NCBI RefSeq assembly: GCF_003385955.1
Contig: NZ_QRDW01000013.1
Coordinates: forward strand, 26,477-90,476
Source: Aestuariispira insulae
GTDB lineage: Bacteria; Pseudomonadota; Alphaproteobacteria; UBA8366; Aestuariispiraceae
Direction: 5' to 3'
DNA: 64,000 nucleotides
Positions within the stretch are counted from its first letter, which is position 1. Every line of letters begins with the position of its first letter. Of the stretch, positions 25,611 through 34,351 are shown piece by piece. The notes under the pieces were generated by a model that saw nothing but the letters and a program-made list of their open reading frames with translations, had not been told where the DNA came from and searched no databases. The position numbers and the translations under genes were made by a program.

Positions 25611-26639
25611 ATGGAACACCAAACCCTGCCAAACCGACCGGCCATCGTGTATCATTACACCCATACGGTCGGATACACCCCGTTGATGCAATTGCCAACG
25701 AATGGCTATGACGCTTCACTGTTTTTAAAACTGGAACCGTTCAACCCCATGGGGAATATGAAATTCCGCATGGCGCTCTCGATGGTGGATGCCGCAGAGC
25801 GTGACGGATTGTTAAAACCCGGCGGGCGGATCATTGAATCCACCTCCGGCAATACGGGTCTCGGCCTGGCCACCATTGCCGCCGAGCGGGGCTACCGCTT
25901 CACCGCCATTGTCGATTCCCATGCCGCCAAGGACAAGCTGCGGGCCATGAAGGCCCTTGGCGCTGAATTGATCTTTGTTGATGAGGGGTGCGACGGAGAA
26001 GAGCTATCCACCGCCGCGCGTGAGGAATTGGCGGAAACACTGGCCAAAGAAGACCCAGAAGCCTTCTGGACCGAACAGCATAACAATCCGGCCAATAATG
26101 ATGGCTACACCGCTCTTGCGGAAGAATTGATCGCCGCATTGGGACCTAATATCTCTAGTCTGGTGGCCGCTGTTGGTACCGGCGGTTCATCCTGTGGCAC
26201 TGCAAGGATACTAAAGCGGCGCATCCCCGAACTAAAAATGATCGGCGTTGAGCCGGTTGGGTCTATCGCGTTTGGCGGTCCTGGCGGCGCTTATTACCAA
26301 TCGGGTACCGGCACCCCGGAAGGTGCCGAGATCGGCGAATGCGTAGATTTCTCCCTGATCGACAAAGGGGTCAAGGTCGGTGATGTGGAGGCCTTTGCCA
26401 CCGCGCGTTATCTGGCCCGCCGGTTCGGTGTTTTAATCGGCGGTTCTGCCGGTGGCGCGGTCTATGCCGCCATTGACGCGATCCGGAAAGAAGAACTGAC
26501 CGGTTGCATCACGGTGATTATTCCCGATGGCGGCGAAAAATATCTCGACACTATTTTCGATGATGACTGGATGGCCGCACGCGGCCTGACCAATGACAGT
26601 CTGTTCGACGAGCTCGATCGTTTCTTCCCGCCCCGATGA
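25611..26639 (+). CDS. SbnA-like cysteine synthase family PLP enzyme
   Basis: The 342-aa fold II protein has the PLP Lys51 in NPMGNMKFRM, the substrate loop IESTSGNTGLGLATIAAE, the phosphate-binding AVGTGGSSCGTA and the terminal IIPDGGEKYLDTIF. Family SbnA enzymes join O-phospho-L-serine and L-glutamate. The usual GSxKDR reads GNMKFRM, as expected for a specialised rather than housekeeping cysteine synthase. ATG 25611 is chosen; an ATG overlapping the upstream stop (25599) has the binding site too close. It is the last gene of the operon and ends 14 bases from the converging ATPase gene stop. Confidence 0.82.
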   Translation: MEHQTLPNRPAIVYHYTHTVGYTPLMQLPTNGYDASLFLKLEPFNPMGNMKFRMALSMVDAAERDGLLKPGGRIIESTSGNTGLGLATIAAERGYRFTAIVDSHAAKDKLRAMKALGAELIFVDEGCDGEELSTAAREELAETLAKEDPEAFWTEQHNNPANNDGYTALAEELIAALGPNISSLVAAVGTGGSSCGTARILKRRIPELKMIGVEPVGSIAFGGPGGAYYQSGTGTPEGAEIGECVDFSLIDKGVKVGDVEAFATARYLARRFGVLIGGSAGGAVYAAIDAIRKEELTGCITVIIPDGGEKYLDTIFDDDWMAARGLTNDSLFDELDRFFPPR

Positions 26640-26653
26640 CCGATCTTGGCGAA

Positions 26654-27466
26654 TTATTCCGCTGCCAGCGTAACCCCGGGGGCATCCCGTCCCCGGGACC
26701 GCTCACCCAGGAAAGCAAGTACCCCCCGGTCAAGCCTGCGGAAACTGCCTTCCACCGCAAACACGGTCTGCAGCAAATCCGTCTCCGCCAGTGCAGCGGG
26801 CGATCCTTCAAACCGGAGATGTCCGTTTTCCATCAGGAAAATCCGGTCGCCAAACATCAGTGCATGGCTGATTTCATGCAGGGATATCAGAACCGTTAGG
26901 GCGCGATTGCGGCTCAAATCCTGCAACAGCTCCAGAACCTCCAGCTGATGGCCGATATCCAGATAAGTGGTTGGCTCATCCAACAGCACGATTTGTGTCT
27001 GCTGGGCAAGGGCGGCAGCAATCCAAACCCTTTGCCGCTCACCACCCGATAAGCCAGCCACGGACCGTGCACGAAACGCCGTCAAACCAGTCTGTTCCAG
27101 AGCCCAATCGACCGCATCCCGATCCTCTCCCCGCATCCCGCCCAGCAAACCCCGATGGGCAAAGCGTCCCTGTTCGACCAACTGTGCAACCGTCATATTT
27201 TCCGGCACGACCGGAGCCTGGGGCAGAAAGGAAATCTGACGCGCCAGCTTTCGGCGCGGCCATTGGCCGATCGGCTTGTTGTCCAGCTGAACCTCACCAC
27301 TGACCGGCTTTAGCAAACCTGCCGCGGTGCGCAGCAGAGTGCTTTTCCCACACCCGTTCGGGCCAATCAGAACATTGATCGCCCCCGGGCTCAGTGCCAA
27401 AGAAAGCCCTTTGAGCACCTTTTGCTCTCCGTATCCGGCAACCAGGGCATCACAGGTGATTGTCAT
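26654..27466 (-). CDS. Siderophore-type ABC transporter ATP-binding protein (FecE/FhuC-like)
   Basis: This 270-aa ATPase has Walker A LIGPNGCGKSTLLR, Q-loop SFLPQAP, signature LSGGERQRVWIAAALAQ, Walker B IVLLDEPTTYLDI and switch His in SLHEISHAL. The DIGHQLEVLELL extension after Walker B is diagnostic of FecE/FhuC/BtuD-type uptake ATPases. ATG 27466 follows GGGAG at seven bases; the upstream permease stops at 27478. A longer opening extending into the permease genes is an artefact. It powers the two FecCD permeases encoded just upstream. Confidence 0.93.
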   Translation of the reverse strand: MTITCDALVAGYGEQKVLKGLSLALSPGAINVLIGPNGCGKSTLLRTAAGLLKPVSGEVQLDNKPIGQWPRRKLARQISFLPQAPVVPENMTVAQLVEQGRFAHRGLLGGMRGEDRDAVDWALEQTGLTAFRARSVAGLSGGERQRVWIAAALAQQTQIVLLDEPTTYLDIGHQLEVLELLQDLSRNRALTVLISLHEISHALMFGDRIFLMENGHLRFEGSPAALAETDLLQTVFAVEGSFRRLDRGVLAFLGERSRGRDAPGVTLAAE

Positions 27467-27477
27467 GGCAAACTCCC

Positions 27478-28503
27478 TCATCCGTATCGGCGTAGCAAAA
27501 AGAGAAAAAACGGTGCGCCCAGCAAGGTGGTCACGACCCCGACCGGCACCTCGCCCGGCGCCATGATCGTCCGGCCCAGCAAATCCGCACCAACTGTCAG
27601 TCCGGCCCCCAGCAGGGCCACCATAGCCAAATAGAATCGACCGTCCGGCCCGGCCAGGAAACGGGCCAGATGGGGGACCACCAGACCGACAAAACCGACA
27701 GGTCCCACGACACCGACCGCGCTGGCTGCCAACCCGGCGGCCACTGCCAACACCAGGCTGCGATAGGCCTGGACGGAAAGCCCAAAGGAGGCCGCCGCAG
27801 CATCGTCCAATTGCAACAGGCCAATCGGACGCCGCAGAAGGGGCAGGCAACCAAAAGCCAAAACCGTCCAGGGCAACAGATAAAGCAGATGCTGCCAGCC
27901 CCTCGCGTAAAGACTGCCGGACATCCACATCAAAAGGCTTTCCACCCGTGTGGACCCCCAGCCCGCCAGGATGCCAAGCGCCAGCGCATGCAATACCGCC
28001 CCCAACGCAATCCCCATTAAGGTGAGCCGCATGGGAGACAGGCCCCCTCTCATGGATAGCAGAAAGACCGCCAGGCCCGCGACCAGACCACCGGCACAGC
28101 CTACCAGCGACAGATACTCCACGGGAATGGCGAATAAGATGCTGCCATCTGTGCTGTCCCAATAAACGGTGATCAACAAGAAGATCATCACAGCGAGCGT
28201 CGCGCCCTGGGATACACCCAGGATCGTCGGATCGGCCAGAGGGTTTCTTGTCACCGCCTGCAGCAGGGCGCCGGACAGTGCGAAATGCAGCCCGATCACC
28301 ATACCCGTCAGCACCCGGGGCAGGCGGATATGTGAGATAATCGTGTCCGTACGCCGATCGCCCTCTCCCATCAGGGCTGTCCAAACCTCACCGGCGGTTA
28401 GACCTGCCGCGCCGAGGAATACTGCCAGTGTCACCGCTGTTAGAAGACCGGCCAGCATCAGCCAGGGGCGCCAGGACCGCGCTGTTGTTTCATATTCACG
28501 CAT
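27478..28503 (-). CDS. FecCD family ABC permease
   Basis: The 341-aa inner-membrane protein has about nine to ten spans. Family blocks include LPRVLTGMVIGLHFALSGALLQAVTRNPLADPTILGVSQGATL, positioned near residues 50-95, and the ATPase-coupling VGPVGFVGLVVPHLAR. It is the second of two adjacent, diverged FecCD permeases and would pair with 28505-29509 as a heterodimer. Gaps are 11 bases to the ATPase and 1 base to the other permease, indicating one transcript. Confidence 0.92.
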   Translation of the reverse strand: MREYETTARSWRPWLMLAGLLTAVTLAVFLGAAGLTAGEVWTALMGEGDRRTDTIISHIRLPRVLTGMVIGLHFALSGALLQAVTRNPLADPTILGVSQGATLAVMIFLLITVYWDSTDGSILFAIPVEYLSLVGCAGGLVAGLAVFLLSMRGGLSPMRLTLMGIALGAVLHALALGILAGWGSTRVESLLMWMSGSLYARGWQHLLYLLPWTVLAFGCLPLLRRPIGLLQLDDAAAASFGLSVQAYRSLVLAVAAGLAASAVGVVGPVGFVGLVVPHLARFLAGPDGRFYLAMVALLGAGLTVGADLLGRTIMAPGEVPVGVVTTLLGAPFFLFLLRRYG

Positions 28504-28504
28504 C

Positions 28505-29509
28505 TTACCGGGCCTGCCGATAGATCAGGGCGATCAGCACCGGCCCACCAATCAGGGCGGTCAGCACTCCCACCGGCAATTCCCGGGGCGGGGCCAGGCT
28601 GCGGGCCAGGAGATCGGCCCCCAACAGCAAACAAGCGCCCAACGCCATTGCCATAATCAGGGACAACAACACATTGTTGGGTACCATCAGGCGGGCCAGA
28701 TGGGGAATGCATAACCCGATAAAGCCAATCGGCCCGGCCACCGAGACAACCGCGCCGGCCAAACAGACCGAAAGCCCGACCAGGAGATAGCGCCATAGCC
28801 CGACATGTGCCCCCATGGCCTGGGCCGCATCATCCCCCAATGACATTAGGATCATCGGCCGAAGACAGCATAAAACCCCCAAAATGCCACCCACCCCCCA
28901 GGGCATGAGCATCCAGAAATGGTTCCAGCTGCGGCCCTGAAGACCGCCGGAGAGCCAGAAAAACAATGTGCCGGACTGGGAACCGCTTTCCAGCATCAAC
29001 AGCGTGGTCAAAGCCGCCGCCAGGAAAGAAACCGTCACCCCTGCCAGGGCCAGGCGCATTGGGGATCTCCCGCCCTTTCCGCACAGGGCCAGCGTGATCA
29101 GGGCCGCGACTGCACCGCCTGCAAATCCGACAACCGGATAGAAAAGCGGCGAAACCGATGGGAAAAGGACAATACAGGCGACAATGAAAAGCGACGCACC
29201 TGCGGTCACCCCGGTCAGCGAGGGAGAGGCCAGCGGGTTCCGGGTGACCGATTGCAAAACAAATCCGGACGCGGCCAATGCGGCCCCCGCCAAGATCGCG
29301 ATGCAAATACGGGGCAGGCGCAGTTTCCAGAGAATAATACTGGCCAGGCTGTCATCCGGCCTGGCCAGCACTGATATCACATCCGAAACCGGAATGGGCT
29401 GGGCCCCTGCCCCCAGGCTGATCACCGCCACCCCGGCCATGACGGCCAGGATGACGACGGTAACCGGCAGCGGCCCCCATATTAGAGGTCGGGCGGAAGG
29501 GCTATTCAA
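28505..29509 (-). CDS. FecCD family ABC permease
   Basis: This 334-aa protein carries LRLPRICIAILAGAALAASGFVLQS and TRNPLASPSLTGVTAGAS in its N-terminal half and VAGPIGFIGLCIPHLAR before the last spans, as in BtuC/FecC/FhuB halves. The preferred start is TTG 29509, seven bases after GGGAGG and overlapping the MATE stop; a TTG at 29548 lacks such a site. Both permeases look complete. With the binding protein and ATPase it forms a metal-chelate importer. Confidence 0.9.
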   Translation of the reverse strand: MNSPSARPLIWGPLPVTVVILAVMAGVAVISLGAGAQPIPVSDVISVLARPDDSLASIILWKLRLPRICIAILAGAALAASGFVLQSVTRNPLASPSLTGVTAGASLFIVACIVLFPSVSPLFYPVVGFAGGAVAALITLALCGKGGRSPMRLALAGVTVSFLAAALTTLLMLESGSQSGTLFFWLSGGLQGRSWNHFWMLMPWGVGGILGVLCCLRPMILMSLGDDAAQAMGAHVGLWRYLLVGLSVCLAGAVVSVAGPIGFIGLCIPHLARLMVPNNVLLSLIMAMALGACLLLGADLLARSLAPPRELPVGVLTALIGGPVLIALIYRQAR

Positions 29510-30884
29510 CAGCCAGCCTCCCGGTAATCCGACGCTGGAAAAACTCAAATCCGGCCATTTGCAGAACCGCCGTTGCCGCCAATCCTATGGCCAGCCCCTG
29601 CCAGATGCCAACCGCACCACCCGCATTGGCGATACCCATGCCATAGGCCGCCGGCAGACCAATCAGCCAATAGCCCGCGATCGTGAACCAAAAGGATATC
29701 CCGGCCCGGCCCAAACCACGCATAGCCCCGACACCAATATTCTGCAAACAATCGAAAATCTGCAGATAGGCCGCCACAGCCATCAATTGGATCGCCAGTG
29801 TCAAAACAGCTGGATTTTGATCCCCGCTTTTCAACATGATCAAATGCACCGCCACATCGGGCCGGATCCAATAAGCGACCCCAATCACCATCATAAGGAC
29901 GAGACCAACCAGGAAGCCGGTCCGTCCGGCTATGGCCAGGGATGCCGTTGATTTTCCACCGCGGGCCTCACTGATCCCGACCGATGTGGCATGCGACAGA
30001 CCGATTGAGATCATGAAGATGATATAAATGATCTGATTGACCAGGGTATGGGCCGCCAGCGCCTCGGTGCCAATCATCCCCATCAAAAGGGCGACCACCA
30101 CGAAGAAACCGGCTTCCGATCCATAAGAGGCCGCCGTCGGGAAGCCCAGTTTCAATAGCTTACGCATCGGATCGCCGATACCATCGGCAAAGGCGCGTGC
30201 GAGATGAATGGTCTTGGCTCGATGCACCAACAGTGCCATGGCAACAAAGGAGAACAGGAAAACCAGGCTGCTGGCAAAGGCAATCCCGGACAGCCCCAGC
30301 GGAGGCAGGCCGAACAAGCCCTTGATGAAGACATAGTTCAGCACGCCATTCACCAGCACGGAGACCAGGGTGATCGTGAGCAAAATGCCGGTCTGGCGTT
30401 CCCCCACCGAGATCCCCCGGTAACAATAGAACCAGAAACAAGGGAACATGCCCGGCGCCATCCACAGAAGATAGTCCGCCGTGGCACTGACCAAACCAGA
30501 ATCCTGCCCGATCAGCAGCAGCAATTCCGGACCATAGACCATCATCATCCCCGCAATTAGCGCACAAAGGCTGGCAATCACCAATGCTGCCGCCAGGATA
30601 TGATCACGGTGTTTTTCATCCTGAGCCACCAGGTTGGAGACCCCAACCACCATACCAAACCCCATGGTGCGCAGCAGATTGAACAGGAACATGGCCAGTC
30701 CGCCTGCGGCCAGTCCGCCCGCCCCAAGCCAGCCCATCATGATGACGTCGGTTGTGGAGATGGCCACCTGAGCCAGTTGGGTCAGTGCCAGAGGGGTCGC
30801 TAGCTGAACCACTCGCCTGCATTCCTGCCAGTAAGAAAGAACCACCGATATACCTTTCCGATGCGTGTCTGAAGATGCGGACAT
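29502..30884 (-). CDS. MATE family efflux transporter
   Basis: The 460-aa protein has twelve predicted spans in two homologous halves, starting VVQLATPLALTQLAQVAISTTDVIMMGWLG, with the MATE-typical TDVIMMGWLG. The second half begins AASYGSEAGFFVVVALLMGMIG. MATE pumps exchange organic cations or small metabolites for sodium or protons. Its place inside a Fur-type regulated uptake operon, between the binding-protein and permease genes, suggests it exports the product of the facing biosynthetic operon. The start is ATG 30884. Confidence 0.92.
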   Translation of the reverse strand: MSASSDTHRKGISVVLSYWQECRRVVQLATPLALTQLAQVAISTTDVIMMGWLGAGGLAAGGLAMFLFNLLRTMGFGMVVGVSNLVAQDEKHRDHILAAALVIASLCALIAGMMMVYGPELLLLIGQDSGLVSATADYLLWMAPGMFPCFWFYCYRGISVGERQTGILLTITLVSVLVNGVLNYVFIKGLFGLPPLGLSGIAFASSLVFLFSFVAMALLVHRAKTIHLARAFADGIGDPMRKLLKLGFPTAASYGSEAGFFVVVALLMGMIGTEALAAHTLVNQIIYIIFMISIGLSHATSVGISEARGGKSTASLAIAGRTGFLVGLVLMMVIGVAYWIRPDVAVHLIMLKSGDQNPAVLTLAIQLMAVAAYLQIFDCLQNIGVGAMRGLGRAGISFWFTIAGYWLIGLPAAYGMGIANAGGAVGIWQGLAIGLAATAVLQMAGFEFFQRRITGRLAVE

Positions 30885-30922
30885 GGCGGAAGTTTCCCCC
30901 CGCCTCCGTTACATGCTGTCAG

Positions 30923-31891
30923 CTATTGGATTTCTGCGGGAATGATACCGGCCGCGATCTGGCGAACATCCGGTTTCGGGAAGGAGTCGGGATAGAGATA
31001 ATGAGCCGCTTCCGCCAGAACCGCCTGGCGCGCAATCGGACCATGCGCCTCCACCCAGTGATCCTTCACATAGATCACCCGGTTGTTCTTCACCGCGTCC
31101 AACTGGGACCAGATCGGATTGGCTTCAAACGGACGGTCCGGGCCGTAATCATAAACAAAGATCACATCCGGATTTCCGGCCAGGATGGTTTCCAGGCTCA
31201 TTTCAAAGGCGGTGTTGTCGGGAACATGCGGTGTCGGGTTATTGCCAGCGACATTCTCCCCCCCAAGCGCTGTGGCAATGGCGGCACTCATATTCTCGTT
31301 ATAGAAAGCCCAGGGTGCTTCGCCGCCGCCCCAGATAAACAGGAAGGACGGCTTGTCCCCTGTTGGTGCCTTTTCAACATACGCGGCCAGATCTTCCGCG
31401 AATTTCGCGTTGAGCGCGCGGGCCTCTTTTCCCTTACCCATCAGCGTGCCCAATTGCTGGATCGAACGGTCACTGTCCGCATAGGTCTCCAGGCTGAAGG
31501 CGACAAAGGGGGCAATAGCCTCGAAACTGTTGGCATTGGCTTCCGTGTAGCGGCGCAGCGCTACGATCAGATCAGGCTTGGCATCCGCCAAGAGCTCCAG
31601 ATTGGGGCTGGCGCGCTGGCCCAGTTTTTTGGCATCCGCGATCAATCCCAGCAGAAAATCCGGGTCGCGGTCTTCCAGCATGTAGGTTGAGGCAACCGGT
31701 TTAACCCCCAGCGCCAACGCTGTATCGGCAGCAAAATAGGAGACCGATGCGATGCGGTCGGTTTTTTCCACAGAGACCACGGCCCCACGGTCATCAATGA
31801 CAGAAACCCCGTCCGCGTAACTGGCTGGAAGCCCGACCGTTGCCGCCAACCCAAGGAAAGACACCAAACCGAACAATCGCATTTTTCTCAT
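30923..31891 (-). CDS. FecB-like periplasmic iron-chelate/corrinoid-type binding protein
   Basis: This 322-aa protein has a signal peptide (MRKMRLFGLVSFLGLAATVG, cleavage near SYA) and the type III binding-protein pattern: VSVIDDRGAVVSVEKTDRIASVSYFAADTAL, then LLADAKPDLIVAL and LAGNPDVIFVYDYG, with a long connecting helix. It is the first gene of the transport operon, directly downstream of a Fur-type promoter. No lipobox is seen, so it is soluble in the periplasm. No TonB-dependent receptor gene is in the window. Confidence 0.9.
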   Translation of the reverse strand: MRKMRLFGLVSFLGLAATVGLPASYADGVSVIDDRGAVVSVEKTDRIASVSYFAADTALALGVKPVASTYMLEDRDPDFLLGLIADAKKLGQRASPNLELLADAKPDLIVALRRYTEANANSFEAIAPFVAFSLETYADSDRSIQQLGTLMGKGKEARALNAKFAEDLAAYVEKAPTGDKPSFLFIWGGGEAPWAFYNENMSAAIATALGGENVAGNNPTPHVPDNTAFEMSLETILAGNPDVIFVYDYGPDRPFEANPIWSQLDAVKNNRVIYVKDHWVEAHGPIARQAVLAEAAHYLYPDSFPKPDVRQIAAGIIPAEIQ

Positions 31892-31989
31892 TACAGCAAT
31901 CCCATCTGTGAACCCGGCCGGACCGATCCTTAAGGGATCATCACCCGACCAACATTGAAAATGGCTGGAGTTTCCTCTGGCTACGGCGA

Positions 31990-32018
31990 TTGCTATTGCA
32001 AATCATTCTCAGTGTCAA
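31990..32018 (-). promoter_or_regulatory. Second Fur-box-in-spacer promoter, for the transport operon
   Basis: Reading the minus strand, TTGACA (32018-32013), one base, TGAGAATGATTTGCA (32011-31997), one base, then TAGCAA (31995-31990). The 17-base spacer and box placement equal those at 21442-21470. The left half-site TGAGAAT is identical and the right half matches 5 of 7. It lies 99 bases before the binding-protein gene. The rest of 31892-32189 shows no gene. Confidence 0.65.
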
Positions 32019-32189
32019 CTGTCGAGTGATTGACTGACGAAAGAACAAGTCTTTGTTGTGATGAGGGCAAGACCAGAGGTATGGGAGGGCCCCGCTGACA
32101 AATGATAATGATCGTGCCGGTTAAAAAAATGGTCAGGCTGCGATGCATCTGACCAGGTGCCGTGATGAAGAGAGTGTTTTGGTATAAAC

Positions 32190-32720
32190 TCAGTGATCGT
32201 GCTTGTTGGGGGTATAACCGCGCAGCCTATCATAGAGATCGATCTGATCTTCGGTGAGCAGATCTTTGGTTTGCAGATGGGTTTTCAAATGAACAAGACG
32301 AAGCCTTGTCCATAACTGGCCGATTTCCAAAATTGCCTGACTCAGATTATCCGGTTGGACCGTCTGCTCCGCAAAGAGAGCGTTCAGCTTGCCTTCGGCC
32401 CGAATGATTTCATGACCAATATCAGAGGCCTCTTTCTGCATTGCGGAATGAAGTTCTTTCAAACTGTCGATTTGTTTCGCTGTCAGACTCATCGCTTCCG
32501 GCGCATCAAGAAGATGGCGCGGCCCAGGGTAATGGTTCAACTCTGCCGCCTTGGCCAGGCCCATACCAGCCCCGGATTTCAACCCCTCTATCTCATGTGG
32601 CGACAAGGATTTGATCTGGCGATTTTGATGTCCCGCATAGGGTTGGTCATTCGCCATTACCGTTGCGCTTCCGGTCAGCAGAAATGCCAGACAATAGAGG
32701 ATACGGGAAAGTGGTTTCAT
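32190..32720 (-). CDS. Periplasmic Spy/CpxP-like LTXXQ protein
   Basis: The 176-aa protein starts with a signal peptide (MKPLSRILYCLAFLLTGSATVMA). It has two LTxxQ-type motifs, SLTAKQIDSLKEL and LLTEDQIDLYDRLRG, separated by long helices, the pattern of Spy/CpxP/CnrR-like periplasmic chaperones or metal sensors. The C-terminus ends NKHDH. ATG 32720 has an excellent GGAGGG site; an opening at 32798 would overlap the preceding gene. It follows the Crp/Fnr gene by 74 bases on the same strand. Confidence 0.75.
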   Translation of the reverse strand: MKPLSRILYCLAFLLTGSATVMANDQPYAGHQNRQIKSLSPHEIEGLKSGAGMGLAKAAELNHYPGPRHLLDAPEAMSLTAKQIDSLKELHSAMQKEASDIGHEIIRAEGKLNALFAEQTVQPDNLSQAILEIGQLWTRLRLVHLKTHLQTKDLLTEDQIDLYDRLRGYTPNKHDH

Positions 32721-32794
32721 ATCATGCCCTCCAATAATTCCTAATTGGAAGGCCATTTCTAACGCAATGAATGGACACCACCATATGATTGTAA

Positions 32795-33379
32795 TCATAC
32801 AGAGGGTAAGAAAACCGACATACCCTGGCGATCAATCACCCCTTTGCGTTGCAGTTTTGCCAAAGTCCGATAAAGGGTCTCATGAGTCAGCCACAATTCG
32901 CCGGCAAGGTCCTTAACATCCTTGGGAATAGTGAAAATCCCGGTCTGCTGATCGCATTCCAGCCGGAAAAAAGCCATGATCCGCTCTTCGGCATTCCTGA
33001 TCTGAACCAGTTCCAACTTTGTTCGCACCCCAATCACCTGCCGGGCCAGATTTGCCATATAGCCCGTCATCACTGCCGGGTTTTCAGCAAAATACCGCAG
33101 CATCTCGTCCTTATCGTGACAAACAATCCTGGCGGCATGTGCCGCCACCGCCTCACAATGATAATGATCGGAAAACAGCGACGCTTCCGCCAACATGTCC
33201 CCCGCCCCCGCCCGATGGACAATCTGGCGATGGCCGTCATAACCATTCCGGACAAGATAAATGCTGCCCTCCAGGATCGAATAGGGTCCCGTTGAAGGCT
33301 GCCCCTGATTGAACAGGATTCCCCCTTTTCGCAGGGTGATCACCCGATCTCCGGCAAGCTCAATGGTTTTTGTCATCAC
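32795..33379 (-). CDS. Crp/Fnr family transcriptional regulator
   Basis: This 194-aa protein has a cyclic-nucleotide-binding-type beta barrel (ILFNQGQPSTGPYSILEGSIYLV, GDMLAEASLFSDHYHCEAVA) and a C-terminal winged HTH (TIPKDVKDLAGELWLTHETLYRTLAKLQRKGVI). The N-terminal Cys cluster of Fnr is absent, and the cAMP-binding Arg/Ser pair is not kept, so the ligand is unknown. HYHCEAVAAH could bind a metal or haem. GGGAG precedes ATG 33379. It starts 27 bases after the vWA gene stop, so it may be the regulator at the end of that operon. Confidence 0.88.
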   Translation of the reverse strand: MMTKTIELAGDRVITLRKGGILFNQGQPSTGPYSILEGSIYLVRNGYDGHRQIVHRAGAGDMLAEASLFSDHYHCEAVAAHAARIVCHDKDEMLRYFAENPAVMTGYMANLARQVIGVRTKLELVQIRNAEERIMAFFRLECDQQTGIFTIPKDVKDLAGELWLTHETLYRTLAKLQRKGVIDRQGMSVFLPSV

Positions 33380-33406
33380 ACCATCTCCCTGTCCGAGGCC
33401 AGTTAG

Positions 33407-34351
33407 CTAGAGGGTCAGCCCCAGGAAGGTGCCGCCATTTCTTTTGGTGACTTCACGCATCAGGGTCGGGAAGCGGTTGGTCGAATGTTTCGACAGGAAG
33501 GCGACACCATGGATCTTGGCAAGCCGGGTTCCATCGGGTTTGCGTTTGTTCAGTTGGTCAATCTCCTTCACCACCCGGTCATAGGATGAACCGGTGAAAT
33601 CATCGCCAAACACATAAATCGACAGATTGATATCTGGACGCGCATATTTTTTCAGCGCCACTTCAATCCCTTCCACAGGACTGCTGTTGGAGGAACTGTT
33701 CCAACCTTTAAACAGGTTCATGACGCTCTTCCGGCGCGCCGGCGTATCCGGAATCCATTTGCCCGCATAGCCCGATATCATGTGCAATCCGTTATCGTTC
33801 ATGATCTGGAACCCTTTGATCTCGGGATGGATCTTGATGACATTCACCACTTCCTTGGTCACCCGGCCCCAGATTTCCTTCATGCTGCCTGACGTATCGA
33901 CAATGAAGATCACATAGTCGCTATCGACGGGGATGCCGCCCACCTCTTCATCACGCTCGCTCGCCCTGCCGGGTGTGATCGTTGCCCGTTTCAGCGATTC
34001 CTGGACCAGTTGCAGCCCCTCCAGATCCTGCTGTAATTTGGCGCCCTGCTTCCGCTCGGTCTCCCGCTTCTGGGCTTGGATCTCCGCCTTCTCCGACAGC
34101 GCCTCCGCCTCGCGCGACGCACTGGCCAGAGTCTGTTGTAACTGCTGCAATTCCTCCGACAGGCTCTTGTTCCGGTTTTCCAGCTCCAATACCTGGCTGA
34201 GCAACGGGGCGATCTCCTCATTTGGCCCCTGTTCCGGGGCGATCTGATATTTCGAGATCAAGACCAATAGCACCACTGCCCCAAAGCCGCAGGAAATCAC
34301 GTCCAGGAAGGACATGTTGAAGATTTCAAAAGCCCGGCGAGAACGTTTCAT
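33407..34351 (-). CDS. TolR/ExbD-like membrane helix fused to coiled coil and vWA domain (protein 2)
   Basis: The 314-aa protein begins MKRSRRAFEIFNMSFLDVISC, then continues into a single membrane helix with Asp17, placed like the proton-relay Asp of ExbD/TolR (PLxDVMLVLL). Residues about 50-120 are a Gln/Glu-rich coiled coil. The rest is a von Willebrand A domain with an intact MIDAS DTSGS (VIFIVDTSGSMKEIWG) and YVFGDDFTGSSYD. The ATG overlaps the preceding gene stop by four bases. It is paralogous in plan to 34348-35409. The two would surround the TolQ-type protein encoded upstream. A role in moving force or signals to the periplasm is inferred. Confidence 0.85.
   Translation of the reverse strand: MKRSRRAFEIFNMSFLDVISCGFGAVVLLVLISKYQIAPEQGPNEEIAPLLSQVLELENRNKSLSEELQQLQQTLASASREAEALSEKAEIQAQKRETERKQGAKLQQDLEGLQLVQESLKRATITPGRASERDEEVGGIPVDSDYVIFIVDTSGSMKEIWGRVTKEVVNVIKIHPEIKGFQIMNDNGLHMISGYAGKWIPDTPARRKSVMNLFKGWNSSSNSSPVEGIEVALKKYARPDINLSIYVFGDDFTGSSYDRVVKEIDQLNKRKPDGTRLAKIHGVAFLSKHSTNRFPTLMREVTKRNGGTFLGLTL

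Noticed and set aside
27467..28384. N-terminal extension of the ATPase frame across the permease gene
   Set aside because: The extension overlaps the conserved FecCD permease in another frame and shows no protein-like pattern. The ATPase begins at 27466 with a good binding site.
32101..32115. AATGATAATGATCGT resembling half a Fur box
   Set aside because: It has no matching second half and lies beyond the better-placed box at 31997-32011. A similar ATAATGATCG occurs inside the Crp/Fnr coding sequence by chance.
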